Positions 7,295-14,263 are shown, counted from the stretch's first letter. The stretch: 14,263 bases of DNA from JAAZNO01 sp012798275 (GCA_035347995.1 DAOPQD010000080.1:1-14263), one strand, 5' to 3'. The notes: a model not told the origin generated them from the letters alone. Translations and numbers: made by a program.

Positions 7295-8847
7295 TGGACA
7301 GGCAAAGCGCCCGGTCTACAACCGGAAGCCCATGGCGATGGCAGCGCCTGGGCGCCCTGCTGCTGGCGGTGATCGTCCTGATGGCCGCCTGCACCCCGGC
7401 GAAGCGAGCCGACGGTGTCCCGGCAGCGACGGTGCTGGCGGATCCAGAAAGCTTCATCGGCCAGCCCCAGGGACAAGAAGCGCCGGCCGAAAGAGCCGCT
7501 GCGCCCGTCCTCAACGTCCCCCCGGCGCCGCCCACGCCGACCCGGCAACGCCCGGAGACCCTCACCCGCACTTACCAGGTACGCCCCAACGACACCCTGA
7601 CGGGGATCGCGGCAGCGACGGGCATGTCCGTGGAACTGCTCATGCGCATCAACGGCTTGAGCGACGCCGACGCGCTCGCTGTAGGCCAGACGCTGAAGCT
7701 GTCCCTTGAGGCAGAGCACCAGGGGCCGACGACGTTGCTAATCCCCGATAGTGAGCTGGTGTACGGGCCGGCGTTGGCAGATTTCGACGTGGCCCAGGCC
7801 ACAGCAGCTTTTCCCGGCCCTTTCGCCCACACCGTGGAGTCCTTTGAGTTCAGCTCCTGCACCGCGGCGGAGCTGGTCGAGCTGACGGCGCTGCGCTACA
7901 GCGTCGGGCCGCGAGTGTTGCTCACTCTCATGGAGATGGAAAGCGGCTGGCTCTCCAATCCTCAGCCCTCAGAGGCGGCCTTGCTGTATCCCCTGGGCTA
8001 TGAGGTCCAGGGATGGGATGGGTTGGGGCGGCAGCTGGCCTGGGCGGCGGACCTCCTCAACGCCGGCTTTTACGGCTGGCTGGAGGAACGGACGTGGACG
8101 TATCCCCTCGGCGATGGCTCCTACGTGGAAATTGCCCTGAATGTGAACGCGGGCACGGCGGCCGTGCAGCGCTTCCTGGCGCTGGGCGCTGCGGACTACG
8201 GGACCTTCTTGCAGCGGCTGGACACCTTCAGCGCCACTTACCGACGGCTCTGGGGAAACCCCTTTGCCTACGCGGTGGAGCCGCTGTTGCCGGCCACGCT
8301 CCAGGCGCCAACCCTGGTCCTGCCATGGCCCGAGCAGGAGACCTGGTATCTCACCGGCGGTCCGCACGGCGGCTGGGATTCCGGCAGCTCGTGGGCGGCG
8401 TTGGATTTCGTCACCGGCGAGCAATACCTGGGCTGCATGATGAGCCAGCAATGGGTCACGGCCGCCGCGGCGGGTCCCGTCATCTTCAGCGATCAAGGAA
8501 TGGTATTTCAGGATCTCGACGCGGATGGCTTCATCGGCACCGGCTGGACCCTGCTGTACATGCACATGGGCAGCGAGGGGCGCGCGCCGGTAGGGGCGGA
8601 GCTTGCCGTCGGCGACCCGATAGGGCACCCTTCCTGCGAGGGAGGATATTCGGACGCCTCACACCTGCACTTTGCCCGACGCTACAATGGCGTATGGATT
8701 GCCGCGGCGCACCCGCGCTGGCCGCTGGTGCTCAGCGGGTGGACCGCCAGCGGCGGCGCGACCGAGTATGATGGCGCCCTCACCCGCGAGGGCGTCGTTA
8801 AAGTCGCCGCGGAGACGTGGGCCGACGTAAACGCCGTCACCCACTGA
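7294..8847 (+). CDS. LysM / M23-family lipoprotein peptidase
   Basis: Encodes a 517-residue exported lipoprotein probably acting on peptidoglycan. A basic N terminus and hydrophobic segment (about 16-32) end in the lipobox LMAAC with lipidated C33. After a Pro/Ala-rich linker comes one LysM domain (about 93-137, TYQVRPNDTLTGIA). A helical middle region (about 188-330) includes LLTLMEMESGWLS, faintly like the ESGW of lytic transglycosylases. The C-terminal half is an M23/LytM-like metallopeptidase: H358 in GPHGGWD with D362 or D371 as ligand, YMH424M, and H457-L-H459. A DLDADG acidic loop may bind calcium. The ATG at 7294 shares one base with the serS stop; GGAGG is at 7276-7280. The substrate is inferred. 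Confidence 0.88.
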   Translation: MDRQSARSTTGSPWRWQRLGALLLAVIVLMAACTPAKRADGVPAATVLADPESFIGQPQGQEAPAERAAAPVLNVPPAPPTPTRQRPETLTRTYQVRPNDTLTGIAAATGMSVELLMRINGLSDADALAVGQTLKLSLEAEHQGPTTLLIPDSELVYGPALADFDVAQATAAFPGPFAHTVESFEFSSCTAAELVELTALRYSVGPRVLLTLMEMESGWLSNPQPSEAALLYPLGYEVQGWDGLGRQLAWAADLLNAGFYGWLEERTWTYPLGDGSYVEIALNVNAGTAAVQRFLALGAADYGTFLQRLDTFSATYRRLWGNPFAYAVEPLLPATLQAPTLVLPWPEQETWYLTGGPHGGWDSGSSWAALDFVTGEQYLGCMMSQQWVTAAAAGPVIFSDQGMVFQDLDADGFIGTGWTLLYMHMGSEGRAPVGAELAVGDPIGHPSCEGGYSDASHLHFARRYNGVWIAAAHPRWPLVLSGWTASGGATEYDGALTREGVVKVAAETWADVNAVTH

Positions 8848-8874
8848 AGACGCTTAGCCGACGACAGCCCCGTT

Positions 8875-8900
8875 CCGGCGCGAGAGACCCCTCGCGCCGG
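8875..8900 (+). other. 10-bp stem-loop after the peptidase gene
   Basis: CCGGCGCGAG (8875-8884) and CTCGCGCCGG (8891-8900) pair perfectly around AGACCC. There is no T-run, so it is not a standard terminator; it could stabilise the 3' end of the serS-peptidase mRNA. The rest of 8848-9038 shows only an isolated -10-like TAGAAT (8950-8955) without a convincing -35. Confidence 0.6.
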
Positions 8901-9038
8901 TGTGTAACAACCACAGGTCATGACGCAACCGGAAGCGCCACAGCGCGTATAGAATACGGCGCACACACAAACCAGTGAGCCGTTGCACGTAGAACTCGAT
9001 GATGCACCGGCCCATACCATTTTTCAGAGGAGAAAACC

Positions 9039-9239
9039 ATGGAAGAACGACCCGGGTGTTTGGGAGGGCTGCTCCGGCTGGCCTTTTTGAATGCGATTTT
9101 CGATTGGCTGCAAGAGCGCTTCGGTTTTGGGCGCGGACTTTCGTGCAGCGGCATCGGCTGCGGGGTGATTTTGATGATCCTTTTCGTCATTCTGGTCTGT
9201 TCGACGTGTACCAGCACAGATTGGACGAGCCTCTTTTGA
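9039..9239 (+). CDS. Small single-pass membrane protein, GCLGGLL type
   Basis: Encodes a 66-residue protein. The N terminus MEERPGCLGGLLRLAFL leads into an amphipathic stretch (NAIFDWLQERFGFGRG, about 18-33), then a Cys/Gly turn (SCSGIGCG, 35-42) and one strong hydrophobic segment (about 43-57). It ends in a short tail, TDWTSLF. Five cysteines are at 7, 36, 41, 54 and 57. The start is well supported: AGAGGAG (9026-9032) lies 6 bases before the ATG, and an intrinsic terminator follows, so it is probably a stand-alone gene. I associate similar small proteins with Chloroflexota genomes but know no function. Topology and any role of the cysteines are open. Confidence 0.8.
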   Translation: MEERPGCLGGLLRLAFLNAIFDWLQERFGFGRGLSCSGIGCGVILMILFVILVCSTCTSTDWTSLF

Positions 9240-9253
9240 GCCGGCATGCCGGC
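9240..9253. repeat. 14-bp perfect palindrome
   Basis: GCCGGCATGCCGGC starts at the base after the stop codon of the small membrane gene and is followed immediately by a second palindrome, GCACGTGC (9254-9261). It may be part of the 3' structure of that transcript. No protein site is recognised. Confidence 0.6.
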
Positions 9254-9268
9254 GCACGTGCTTCTCAC

Positions 9269-9305
9269 GTCAGGGGAGGGGGTGACAAGGTCCCCTGGCA
9301 TTTTT
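9269..9305 (+). terminator. Terminator of the small membrane protein gene
   Basis: Stem CAGGGGA (9271-9277) with TCCCCTG (9291-9297), extended outward by a T-G and a G-C pair. A 13-base loop separates the arms and five T follow (9301-9305). The loop is large but the stem and T-run are well placed. Confidence 0.55.
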
Positions 9306-9310
9306 GACCT

Positions 9311-9339
9311 TTGACTTTTCCTGGCGGCGGACTTATACT
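9311..9339 (+). promoter_or_regulatory. Promoter of the STAND ATPase gene
   Basis: -35 TTGACT (9311-9316), 17-bp spacer, -10 TATACT (9334-9339); both boxes match at 5 of 6 positions with ideal spacing. Predicted start is near 9346, giving a leader of about 22 bases containing the ribosome binding site AGGGAGG (9354-9360). Confidence 0.82.
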
Positions 9340-9367
9340 GGCGCTGTGAGCCCAGGGAGGAAACTTC

Positions 9368-12300
9368 ATGCCCGTTTTTCTCTGCCTCGCCGCCGCTAAG
9401 AAGGAACTGGCAGCCCACGCAGCTTCACTCGAAGCGCTGATGTCGGAATACGGCGCGACCGCCTTCGATCGCACGCCGACGACGCTTTGTGGGCTGTTCA
9501 ATCCGGGCGAGGAGCTTCCCTGCGCCCTGGTCTTGCAATCCCTGCAGGTAGACCTGGCGCCCTTCGGGATCGCCCTCCATGTGGGGGCGTATGAGCGCCT
9601 GGGGCAGCGTCTCTTCGGCGCCGAATTGACCCGCACGCACGCCATCGCCCGCACGGCATGGGGCGGCCAGATTTTGCTGACCTCCGAATATCTGGCGGCC
9701 ACATCTCTGCCGCCAGAAGCCACGCTCAAGCCGCTGGGCATGCACCTGCTGAGCAATCTGGCGCCGCCGACCCAACTCTATCAGTTGCGCCATCCCGCGC
9801 TGCACAACGAAAGTTTCCCTCCCCTGCGCTCCCTCTCCTATTACCCGAACAACCTGCGCGTACAGCCGCACACGTTCGTGGGACGCACGCAGGAGCTGGA
9901 GACGCTGAAGGAAATCCTGGGCGCGCCGGAAACTCGCCTGCTCACCCTCACTGGCCCCGGCGGCATCGGCAAGACCCGCCTGGCGCTGCAGCTGGCGGCA
10001 GAAATCGCCGGCGAATTCCCGCAAGGAGTCTTCTTCGTCTCGTGTGAGGCGCTGCCCTCCACGGCGTTGCTGCCCTCGACGATGGAGCAAGCCTTGCAAT
10101 TGCCGATGACCGGGCGCATGGACCCTCACACCCACGTGTTGAACCAGCTGCGCCGACGAGCGGCGCTCCTGGTGCTCGATAACTACGATTCCCTGTTGCC
10201 CGATACGGCCTTCCTCACGGAAATCCTGGTGCAGGCGCCTCGAGTCAAATTGCTGGCGACCTCACGTGAGCCGCTCAATTTACGCTGCGAACACCTCTAT
10301 CCGTTGGGGGGCCTCCAGTATCCCCACCATGACGTCCCCCAGGAAGTGGCCGCTTTCGAGATGTTCGACGCGGTGCAATTCTTCTTCCTTTCCGCACTTC
10401 ATACCGATCCGCTGTTCACCGTGACCGAAGCCACCCGTGAGGCGCTCATCTCCATCTGCGAATTGACGGAAGGGTTGCCGTTGGGATTGGAATTGGCTGC
10501 CACGGCCGTTTCGGCCTTCTCCTGCCATGAAATCGCGCAGAAAATGGCTCAAGGGCTGGAATTCCTCAAGGCCACCCGCCGTGAGATTGCGCCACGCCAT
10601 CACAATCTGCGCGCCGTGTTCGAGTTCACCTGGCAGCAACTCGACGCCGAGAAACAGGGCGCCTTCACGCGCTGCGCCGTGTTCCAGGGGCCCTTCTCGG
10701 AGACGGCGGCCCAGGTCGTCGCCGACGCCGCCCCCGCCTCCTTGCAGGCCCTCGTCCGTAAGTCCATGGTGATGCCCATACAGCCGCAGATGTACAAGCT
10801 GCACTCGCTCCTCCGTCACTTCGCCGCCGAGCAGCTGCGGCTGGCTCCAGGATTGAAGGAAACCCTCGAGGCCCGGCACAGCGCGTATTTCCTGGACTAC
10901 CTGCGCGAGCAAGGTGCGATGCTGCTGGGCGCACAACAACGCGCGGCGCTCACAGCGTTAGCAGAGCATCTGGACGACATCCGCGCGGCCTGGACATGGG
11001 CCGTGGAGCACGGGAATTACACCGGCTTGAGGGCGGCGCTGCCCGCATGGTTCAGCTTCTATTTCATCCGCGGGCTCTGGCAGGAAGGCGCCGCTCTGTT
11101 TGCGAGCTCGGCTAACACTCTGCGTCAGCAGATCAGCCGGACCCCCCTGCCAGAAGCGCTGGCTGAACTGGCGCTGGCGGATTGTCTGCTGGCCGAGGGC
11201 CGGCTCGCCGCGTCCATGGCGCAAAACGATCAGGCGCAACAACGGCTGGACGAGGCGCTCGAGTCCTATCTCAAGTATAAGGCGCGTCAGGAACAGGCGC
11301 AGACGTACCTGGGGCTGGGCCAGGTCGGCTTCAACCGGGGGCAATTCCACCTCGCGCGGTCATTTTTCCAGCAGGCGCACGAGTTAGCCACGGCAAGTGG
11401 CTTCGTGATCGGTCAGCGCGACGCCCTGCATTACCTGGGACGGGTTACCCTGATCCTGGGGGAATATCAAACCGCGCGACAATATCTGAACGACAGCCTC
11501 GCGCTCTCTACGGCGATGGGAGAGTGGTGGTTGGGGATGCACACCATTCGCCTGCGCGGCAATGTGGAAAGGATGATGGGGCAGGATGAACTGGCGCGGG
11601 ATTTCTACCTCCGCAGCCTGGAGCTGGCCCGCGACTACGGCTCGCTTTCCGCGATGGCATTGGCCCTGAACAACCTCGCCTCGTTGGCTGTGATCGCCTC
11701 GGAGTATCCGCTGGCGCGCCGCTACTGGGAACAGGCCCTGGCCATCCAACGCGATACCGACGATTTACGCCAGCTCGCCAACATACTGCACAGCCTCGGT
11801 CTGGTCCTCATCGAGCTGGGTGAACCGGAACGCGGGCTGCAATTGCTCGCAGAAGCTTTTGAGATCCATGAGCAAAACGCCAACCAGGAAGGCAAGGGGG
11901 TCGTGTTGATTTACCGGGGGTATGCCCTCGAGGTCCTGGAGCGGCTGACTGAAGCTGAGCAGTCCTACCGGGAGGCGCTGCCCCTGTTTGGCGGCACCGG
12001 CAATCCGGCAGGCATCGCCGACGCCTGCGAGTGCCTGGGCTTTTGTCTGCACGCGCAGGGGCGTTACGCCGAGGCGGAAACTGCCTTCCAGGAAGCGCTC
12101 AGATTACGGCTAAAGCTGATCACCCCCGGCGCGATCGCTACGGCCTACCGCGGCCTGGGGGCCGTCGCTGTCGCCCGCGGGCGCTATGACGAGGCGCGGC
12201 AACACTTCCAGCAAGCCTTGCAACTGGCGCTCTCGACAAAATGGATCGGTACCTTGCTGCACATTTTCGTGGAGATCGCCGAGCTCTACGCGCAGACGGA

Positions 12301-12571
12301 AGAGGTCAACAAGGCCCTGGAGCTCCTGCTGGCGGTGTTGCGAGACGGGCGGATCGTCGTGCCCATGCAAAAGCGCATCCGCACGCGCATCGCCGCTTTG
12401 AAGGGAGCGCTGCCGGAGGAATTCGCCGCGCCCCTTCCCCGCTCCGGCGGGCGCCTGGATGTGGAAGCGCTGGCGCGGACGTTGCTCGCCGCGCTGGACT
12501 CGCCGGCATTCCCTGAACGTGAAGAACGTGCGAAGGTGCCCACGTGCGAAGGTGTGAACGTAAGAACGTAA
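9368..12571 (+). CDS. STAND (NB-ARC-like) ATPase with pseudo-cyclase N terminus and TPR tail
   Basis: Encodes a 1067-residue cytosolic protein. Residues 1-140 resemble the later part of a class III nucleotide cyclase domain (IALHVG at 68-73, GGQILLTSEYLA, LGMHLLSNLAPPTQLYQL), but the first metal-binding aspartate motif expected near the start is absent. A linker (PPLRSLSYYPNNLRVQPHTFVGR) leads to the ATPase: Walker A GPGGIGKT (196-203), Walker B LLVLDN (267-272), LLATSRE, and GLPL (369-372). About ten TPR-like helical pairs fill roughly 597-1010. There is no DNA-binding domain, unlike MalT or AfsR. Such proteins are ATP-driven switches in signalling, regulation or defence; the role here is unknown. 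The last ~19 residues come from an 8-bp repeat. ATG 9368 has AGGGAGG 7 bases upstream. Confidence 0.9.
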   Translation: MPVFLCLAAAKKELAAHAASLEALMSEYGATAFDRTPTTLCGLFNPGEELPCALVLQSLQVDLAPFGIALHVGAYERLGQRLFGAELTRTHAIARTAWGGQILLTSEYLAATSLPPEATLKPLGMHLLSNLAPPTQLYQLRHPALHNESFPPLRSLSYYPNNLRVQPHTFVGRTQELETLKEILGAPETRLLTLTGPGGIGKTRLALQLAAEIAGEFPQGVFFVSCEALPSTALLPSTMEQALQLPMTGRMDPHTHVLNQLRRRAALLVLDNYDSLLPDTAFLTEILVQAPRVKLLATSREPLNLRCEHLYPLGGLQYPHHDVPQEVAAFEMFDAVQFFFLSALHTDPLFTVTEATREALISICELTEGLPLGLELAATAVSAFSCHEIAQKMAQGLEFLKATRREIAPRHHNLRAVFEFTWQQLDAEKQGAFTRCAVFQGPFSETAAQVVADAAPASLQALVRKSMVMPIQPQMYKLHSLLRHFAAEQLRLAPGLKETLEARHSAYFLDYLREQGAMLLGAQQRAALTALAEHLDDIRAAWTWAVEHGNYTGLRAALPAWFSFYFIRGLWQEGAALFASSANTLRQQISRTPLPEALAELALADCLLAEGRLAASMAQNDQAQQRLDEALESYLKYKARQEQAQTYLGLGQVGFNRGQFHLARSFFQQAHELATASGFVIGQRDALHYLGRVTLILGEYQTARQYLNDSLALSTAMGEWWLGMHTIRLRGNVERMMGQDELARDFYLRSLELARDYGSLSAMALALNNLASLAVIASEYPLARRYWEQALAIQRDTDDLRQLANILHSLGLVLIELGEPERGLQLLAEAFEIHEQNANQEGKGVVLIYRGYALEVLERLTEAEQSYREALPLFGGTGNPAGIADACECLGFCLHAQGRYAEAETAFQEALRLRLKLITPGAIATAYRGLGAVAVARGRYDEARQHFQQALQLALSTKWIGTLLHIFVEIAELYAQTEEVNKALELLLAVLRDGRIVVPMQKRIRTRIAALKGALPEEFAAPLPRSGGRLDVEALARTLLAALDSPAFPEREERAKVPTCEGVNVRT

Positions 12572-12581
12572 GTAATTCGCT
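12515..12581 (+). repeat. 8-bp tandem array (GAACGTNN), copy B, end of STAND gene
   Basis: Seven units: GAACGT at 12515 and 12524, GAAGGT at 12532, CCACGT at 12540, GAAGGT at 12548, GAACGT at 12556 and 12564. Spacing is 8 bases except the first step (9). The array ends with GTAATTCGCT. Its last 18 bases equal 5982-5999. It encodes the final residues and the TAA stop (12569-12571) of the ATPase. Confidence 0.87.
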
Positions 12582-12608
12582 TCATTCAAGGATGAAAATG
12601 TGAGGTTC

Positions 12609-12631
12609 GGCTGGGGATGGAATCCTCAGCC
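12609..12631 (+). other. 10-bp stem-loop between STAND gene and ppk2
   Basis: GGCTGGGGAT (12609-12618) pairs with ATCCTCAGCC (12622-12631), with one G-T pair and a GGA loop. No T-run follows, so termination is uncertain. The surrounding 12572-12761 has no gene. Confidence 0.55.
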
Positions 12632-12707
12632 TGACAGGAGCCCACCGCGCTGAAGCGCACTGTTTGGGGACGTAGCAGCCCTGGGGGACCAGGAATTTCA
12701 ATTTTTG

Positions 12708-12733
12708 ATTCGTGAAATTCGTGTTCATTCGGG
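12708..12733 (+). repeat. ATTCGTG iterated element upstream of ppk2
   Basis: ATTCGTG at 12708-12714 and 12717-12723, and ATTCGGG at 12727-12733, repeat every 9-10 bases in an AT-rich stretch just before the ppk2 ribosome binding site. The sequence resembles dispersed intergenic repeats with iterated ATTCGTG. No clear -35/-10 pair for ppk2 was seen. Confidence 0.5.
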
Positions 12734-12761
12734 GCCATTTTTCAAAGGAGACTGACCCACA

Positions 12762-13577
12762 ATGGAAGCACCTATGGATTGCTATCGCGTACGACCGGGA
12801 ACACGGATTGATCTCCAGGACTGGGACCCCGACGATAAATCTGCCTTTGACGGCAGCAAGTCGAAGGGCTTGAAGGCGGTGCGCAAGCTCAGCCGCCGGC
12901 TGGAAACGCTCCAGGAGCTGCTGTATGCCGAGGGGAAACACTCATTGCTCATCGTACTGCAGGCGATGGACACCGGCGGGAAGGATGGCGTCATCCGGCG
13001 CGTCTTTGACGGTGTGAATCCGCAGGGCGTCAAGGTCGCCAGCTTCAAGGTGCCAACGCCCGAAGACCTGGCGCACGATTACCTCTGGCGCATCCATCAG
13101 CACACGCCGGGCAAGGGTGAAATCGTGATCTTCAACCGCAGCCAGTACGAGGATGTGCTGGTCGTGCGGGTCCACAACCTTGCGCCCCCGGCGGTCTGGG
13201 AAAAGCGCTTCGAACACATCAGCGCTTTCGAGCGGCTGCTGGCGGACGAGGGCACGACGATCCTGAAGTTCTACCTGCACATCAGCGCCGACGAGCAAAA
13301 GGCGCGGCTACAGGCGCGCCTTGACGAGCCGAACAAGCGCTGGAAGTTCAACCCGGGGGATCTCAAAGATCGCGCCTTTTGGGGCGATTACATGCACGCT
13401 TATGAGGACGTGCTCAGCAAGACCAGCATGCCCTGGGCGCCCTGGTACATCGTCCCCGCCAATCGCAAATGGTATCGCGATCTGGTCATCGGGACGGTGA
13501 TCATCGAGACGCTGGAAAAGCTGGACATGCACTATCCCCAACCGGCGGAGAGCCTCGACGAGATCGTGATCGAATAA
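12762..13577 (+). CDS. ppk2: Polyphosphate kinase 2 (PPK2) family
   Basis: Encodes a 271-residue cytosolic enzyme that transfers phosphate between polyphosphate and nucleotides. Walker A is AMDTGGKDG (68-76); Walker B region is IFNRSQYEDVLVVRV (123-137); the lid segment RWKFNPGDLKDR (193-204) and PWAPWYIVPANRKWYRDL (224-241) complete the PPK2 core. The pattern, including NPQGVKVASFKVPTPEDLAHDYLWR, looks most like class III enzymes that use polyphosphate to make ADP/ATP from AMP/ADP, but class is not proven by eye. Length is normal for single-domain PPK2. ATG 12762 has AAGGAG (12745-12750) 11 bases upstream; a second ATG at 12774 would be too far. It is convergent with the next gene, 23 bases apart. 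Confidence 0.95.
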   Translation: MEAPMDCYRVRPGTRIDLQDWDPDDKSAFDGSKSKGLKAVRKLSRRLETLQELLYAEGKHSLLIVLQAMDTGGKDGVIRRVFDGVNPQGVKVASFKVPTPEDLAHDYLWRIHQHTPGKGEIVIFNRSQYEDVLVVRVHNLAPPAVWEKRFEHISAFERLLADEGTTILKFYLHISADEQKARLQARLDEPNKRWKFNPGDLKDRAFWGDYMHAYEDVLSKTSMPWAPWYIVPANRKWYRDLVIGTVIIETLEKLDMHYPQPAESLDEIVIE

Positions 13578-13600
13578 GGCCGCGCGCCGGGACGTTCCGT

Positions 13601-14209
13601 TCAATGGCGGGGCAACTGCGAGAGCGATTTGCGGATGATTTTGACCAGATCCCCGGCATTGGCCTTCCGGGCCACGCTGATCGCCTGGTTGAGGTAGGCT
13701 TTCGCGCGCATCTTGTTGCCCTGTTTAGCATACACCATGCCGAGGTTGCGCAGCGTCTTCGCCTCGCCGACGAGGTCTCCCATCGTCCGCCGCATCTCGA
13801 GGGCGCGCTCGTAATTGGCGAGCGCCAGCTCCGTCTGCCCCAGCTCGTACTGGGCCGCAGCGAGGTTGTTCAGCGCCACCGCTTCCTGCTCCGGATCCCC
13901 GGCCTCCTCAAACACGCGCTGCGAACGTTCCAGCAGCTCAATGGCTTGTTGCCATTCCTGCTGCGCGAGATACAGGCTCGCCAGGTCGTTCTTGGTACGC
14001 GCGATGCCGAGGCGATCTTCTGCCGCCTGCTGCAGCAGGAGCAGCTGCTCGTAGGCGCGTTCGGCCTCCGCCCATTTCCGGCGCGCCAGGAGCTCCCGCG
14101 CCGTCGTTGCCAGCGCCGCGATCTGCGCCACGCGCGCGTCGGCTTCGATGGACGTCTCTCCCGTCGCAGGAACTTCTGCAGTCACGAGATCTGCTTCTTC
14201 TTGCACCAT
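13601..14209 (-). CDS. TPR-repeat protein
   Basis: Encodes a 202-residue, probably cytosolic protein with no signal peptide. After an acidic N terminus (about 1-25) come about four tetratricopeptide-like helical pairs: ARELLARRKWAEAERAYEQL, ARTKNDLASLYLAQQEWQQA, ALNNLAAAQYELGQTELALA and LRNLGMVYAKQGNKMRAKAY. TPRs mediate protein-protein contacts; no catalytic domain or partner is visible. The repeats resemble those in the nearby STAND ATPase in style but the gene is separate, on the opposite strand. ATG 14209 has AGGGGG 5 bases upstream. Function unknown. Confidence 0.85.
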   Translation of the reverse strand: MVQEEADLVTAEVPATGETSIEADARVAQIAALATTARELLARRKWAEAERAYEQLLLLQQAAEDRLGIARTKNDLASLYLAQQEWQQAIELLERSQRVFEEAGDPEQEAVALNNLAAAQYELGQTELALANYERALEMRRTMGDLVGEAKTLRNLGMVYAKQGNKMRAKAYLNQAISVARKANAGDLVKIIRKSLSQLPRH

Positions 14210-14250
14210 CGCTACCCCCTACTCTCTTTAGAATCGGCCACAGCACTTCC

Positions 14251-14256
14251 ATTATA
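14251..14256 (-). promoter_or_regulatory. -10 box of the TPR gene promoter
   Basis: A perfect TATAAT on the - strand (14256-14251), 41 bases before the ATG. The -35 box would fall outside the window, so only half the promoter is visible. Confidence 0.6.
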
Positions 14257-14263
14257 CCCCGTT

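Noticed and set aside
8950..8955. Promoter of the small membrane protein gene (TAGAAT)
   Set aside because: No acceptable -35 at 16-18 bases, so it is not listed as a feature.

Overview
The window is GC-rich and densely coded. It looks like chromosomal DNA from a member of the Chloroflexota, probably an Anaerolineae/Caldilineae-type lineage. That assignment is an inference from gene families typical of the phylum: the LysM/M23 lipoprotein, the small GCLGGLL membrane protein, and the large STAND ATPase with a decayed cyclase domain. No rRNA or other taxonomic marker is present. I see no phage, plasmid, IS, CRISPR or tRNA.

Layout. (1) 71-2234: a heat-shock unit on the + strand, with promoter, perfect CIRCE operator, groES, groEL and a strong intrinsic terminator. 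(2) 2235-2534: a gene-free spacer dominated by a cluster of three hairpins made of a dispersed-type intergenic repeat. (3) 5891 down to 2535: a four-gene metal operon on the - strand, dtxR-type regulator > feoA > feoB > feoC-like, with a near-consensus promoter and a small inverted repeat just downstream of the predicted start site that is a candidate autoregulatory operator. (4) 5913-8847: a divergent + strand unit in which serS overlaps by one base a lipoprotein with LysM and M23 peptidase domains. (5) 9039-9239: a small cysteine-containing single-pass membrane protein. (6) 9311-12571: a 1067-residue STAND (NB-ARC-like) ATPase with a degenerate class III cyclase-like N terminus and a long TPR tail. 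(7) 12762-13577: a PPK2-family polyphosphate kinase. (8) 14209-13601: a TPR protein convergent with ppk2, with a consensus -10 box near the window end.

The clearest unexplained structure is a pair of 8-bp-period tandem arrays of GAACGTNN. One lies in the serS leader (5958-5999); the other covers the last codons and stop of the STAND gene (12515-12581). Both run in the same orientation and end in the identical 18-mer GAACGTAAGTAATTCGCT. This suggests a defined repeat family that has entered leaders and gene ends. Other points of interest are a DtxR-type regulator with an atypical primary metal site, a pseudo-cyclase fused to a STAND ATPase, and an 18-bp perfect palindrome in the groEL-feo spacer. 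Most other genes are ordinary housekeeping functions.
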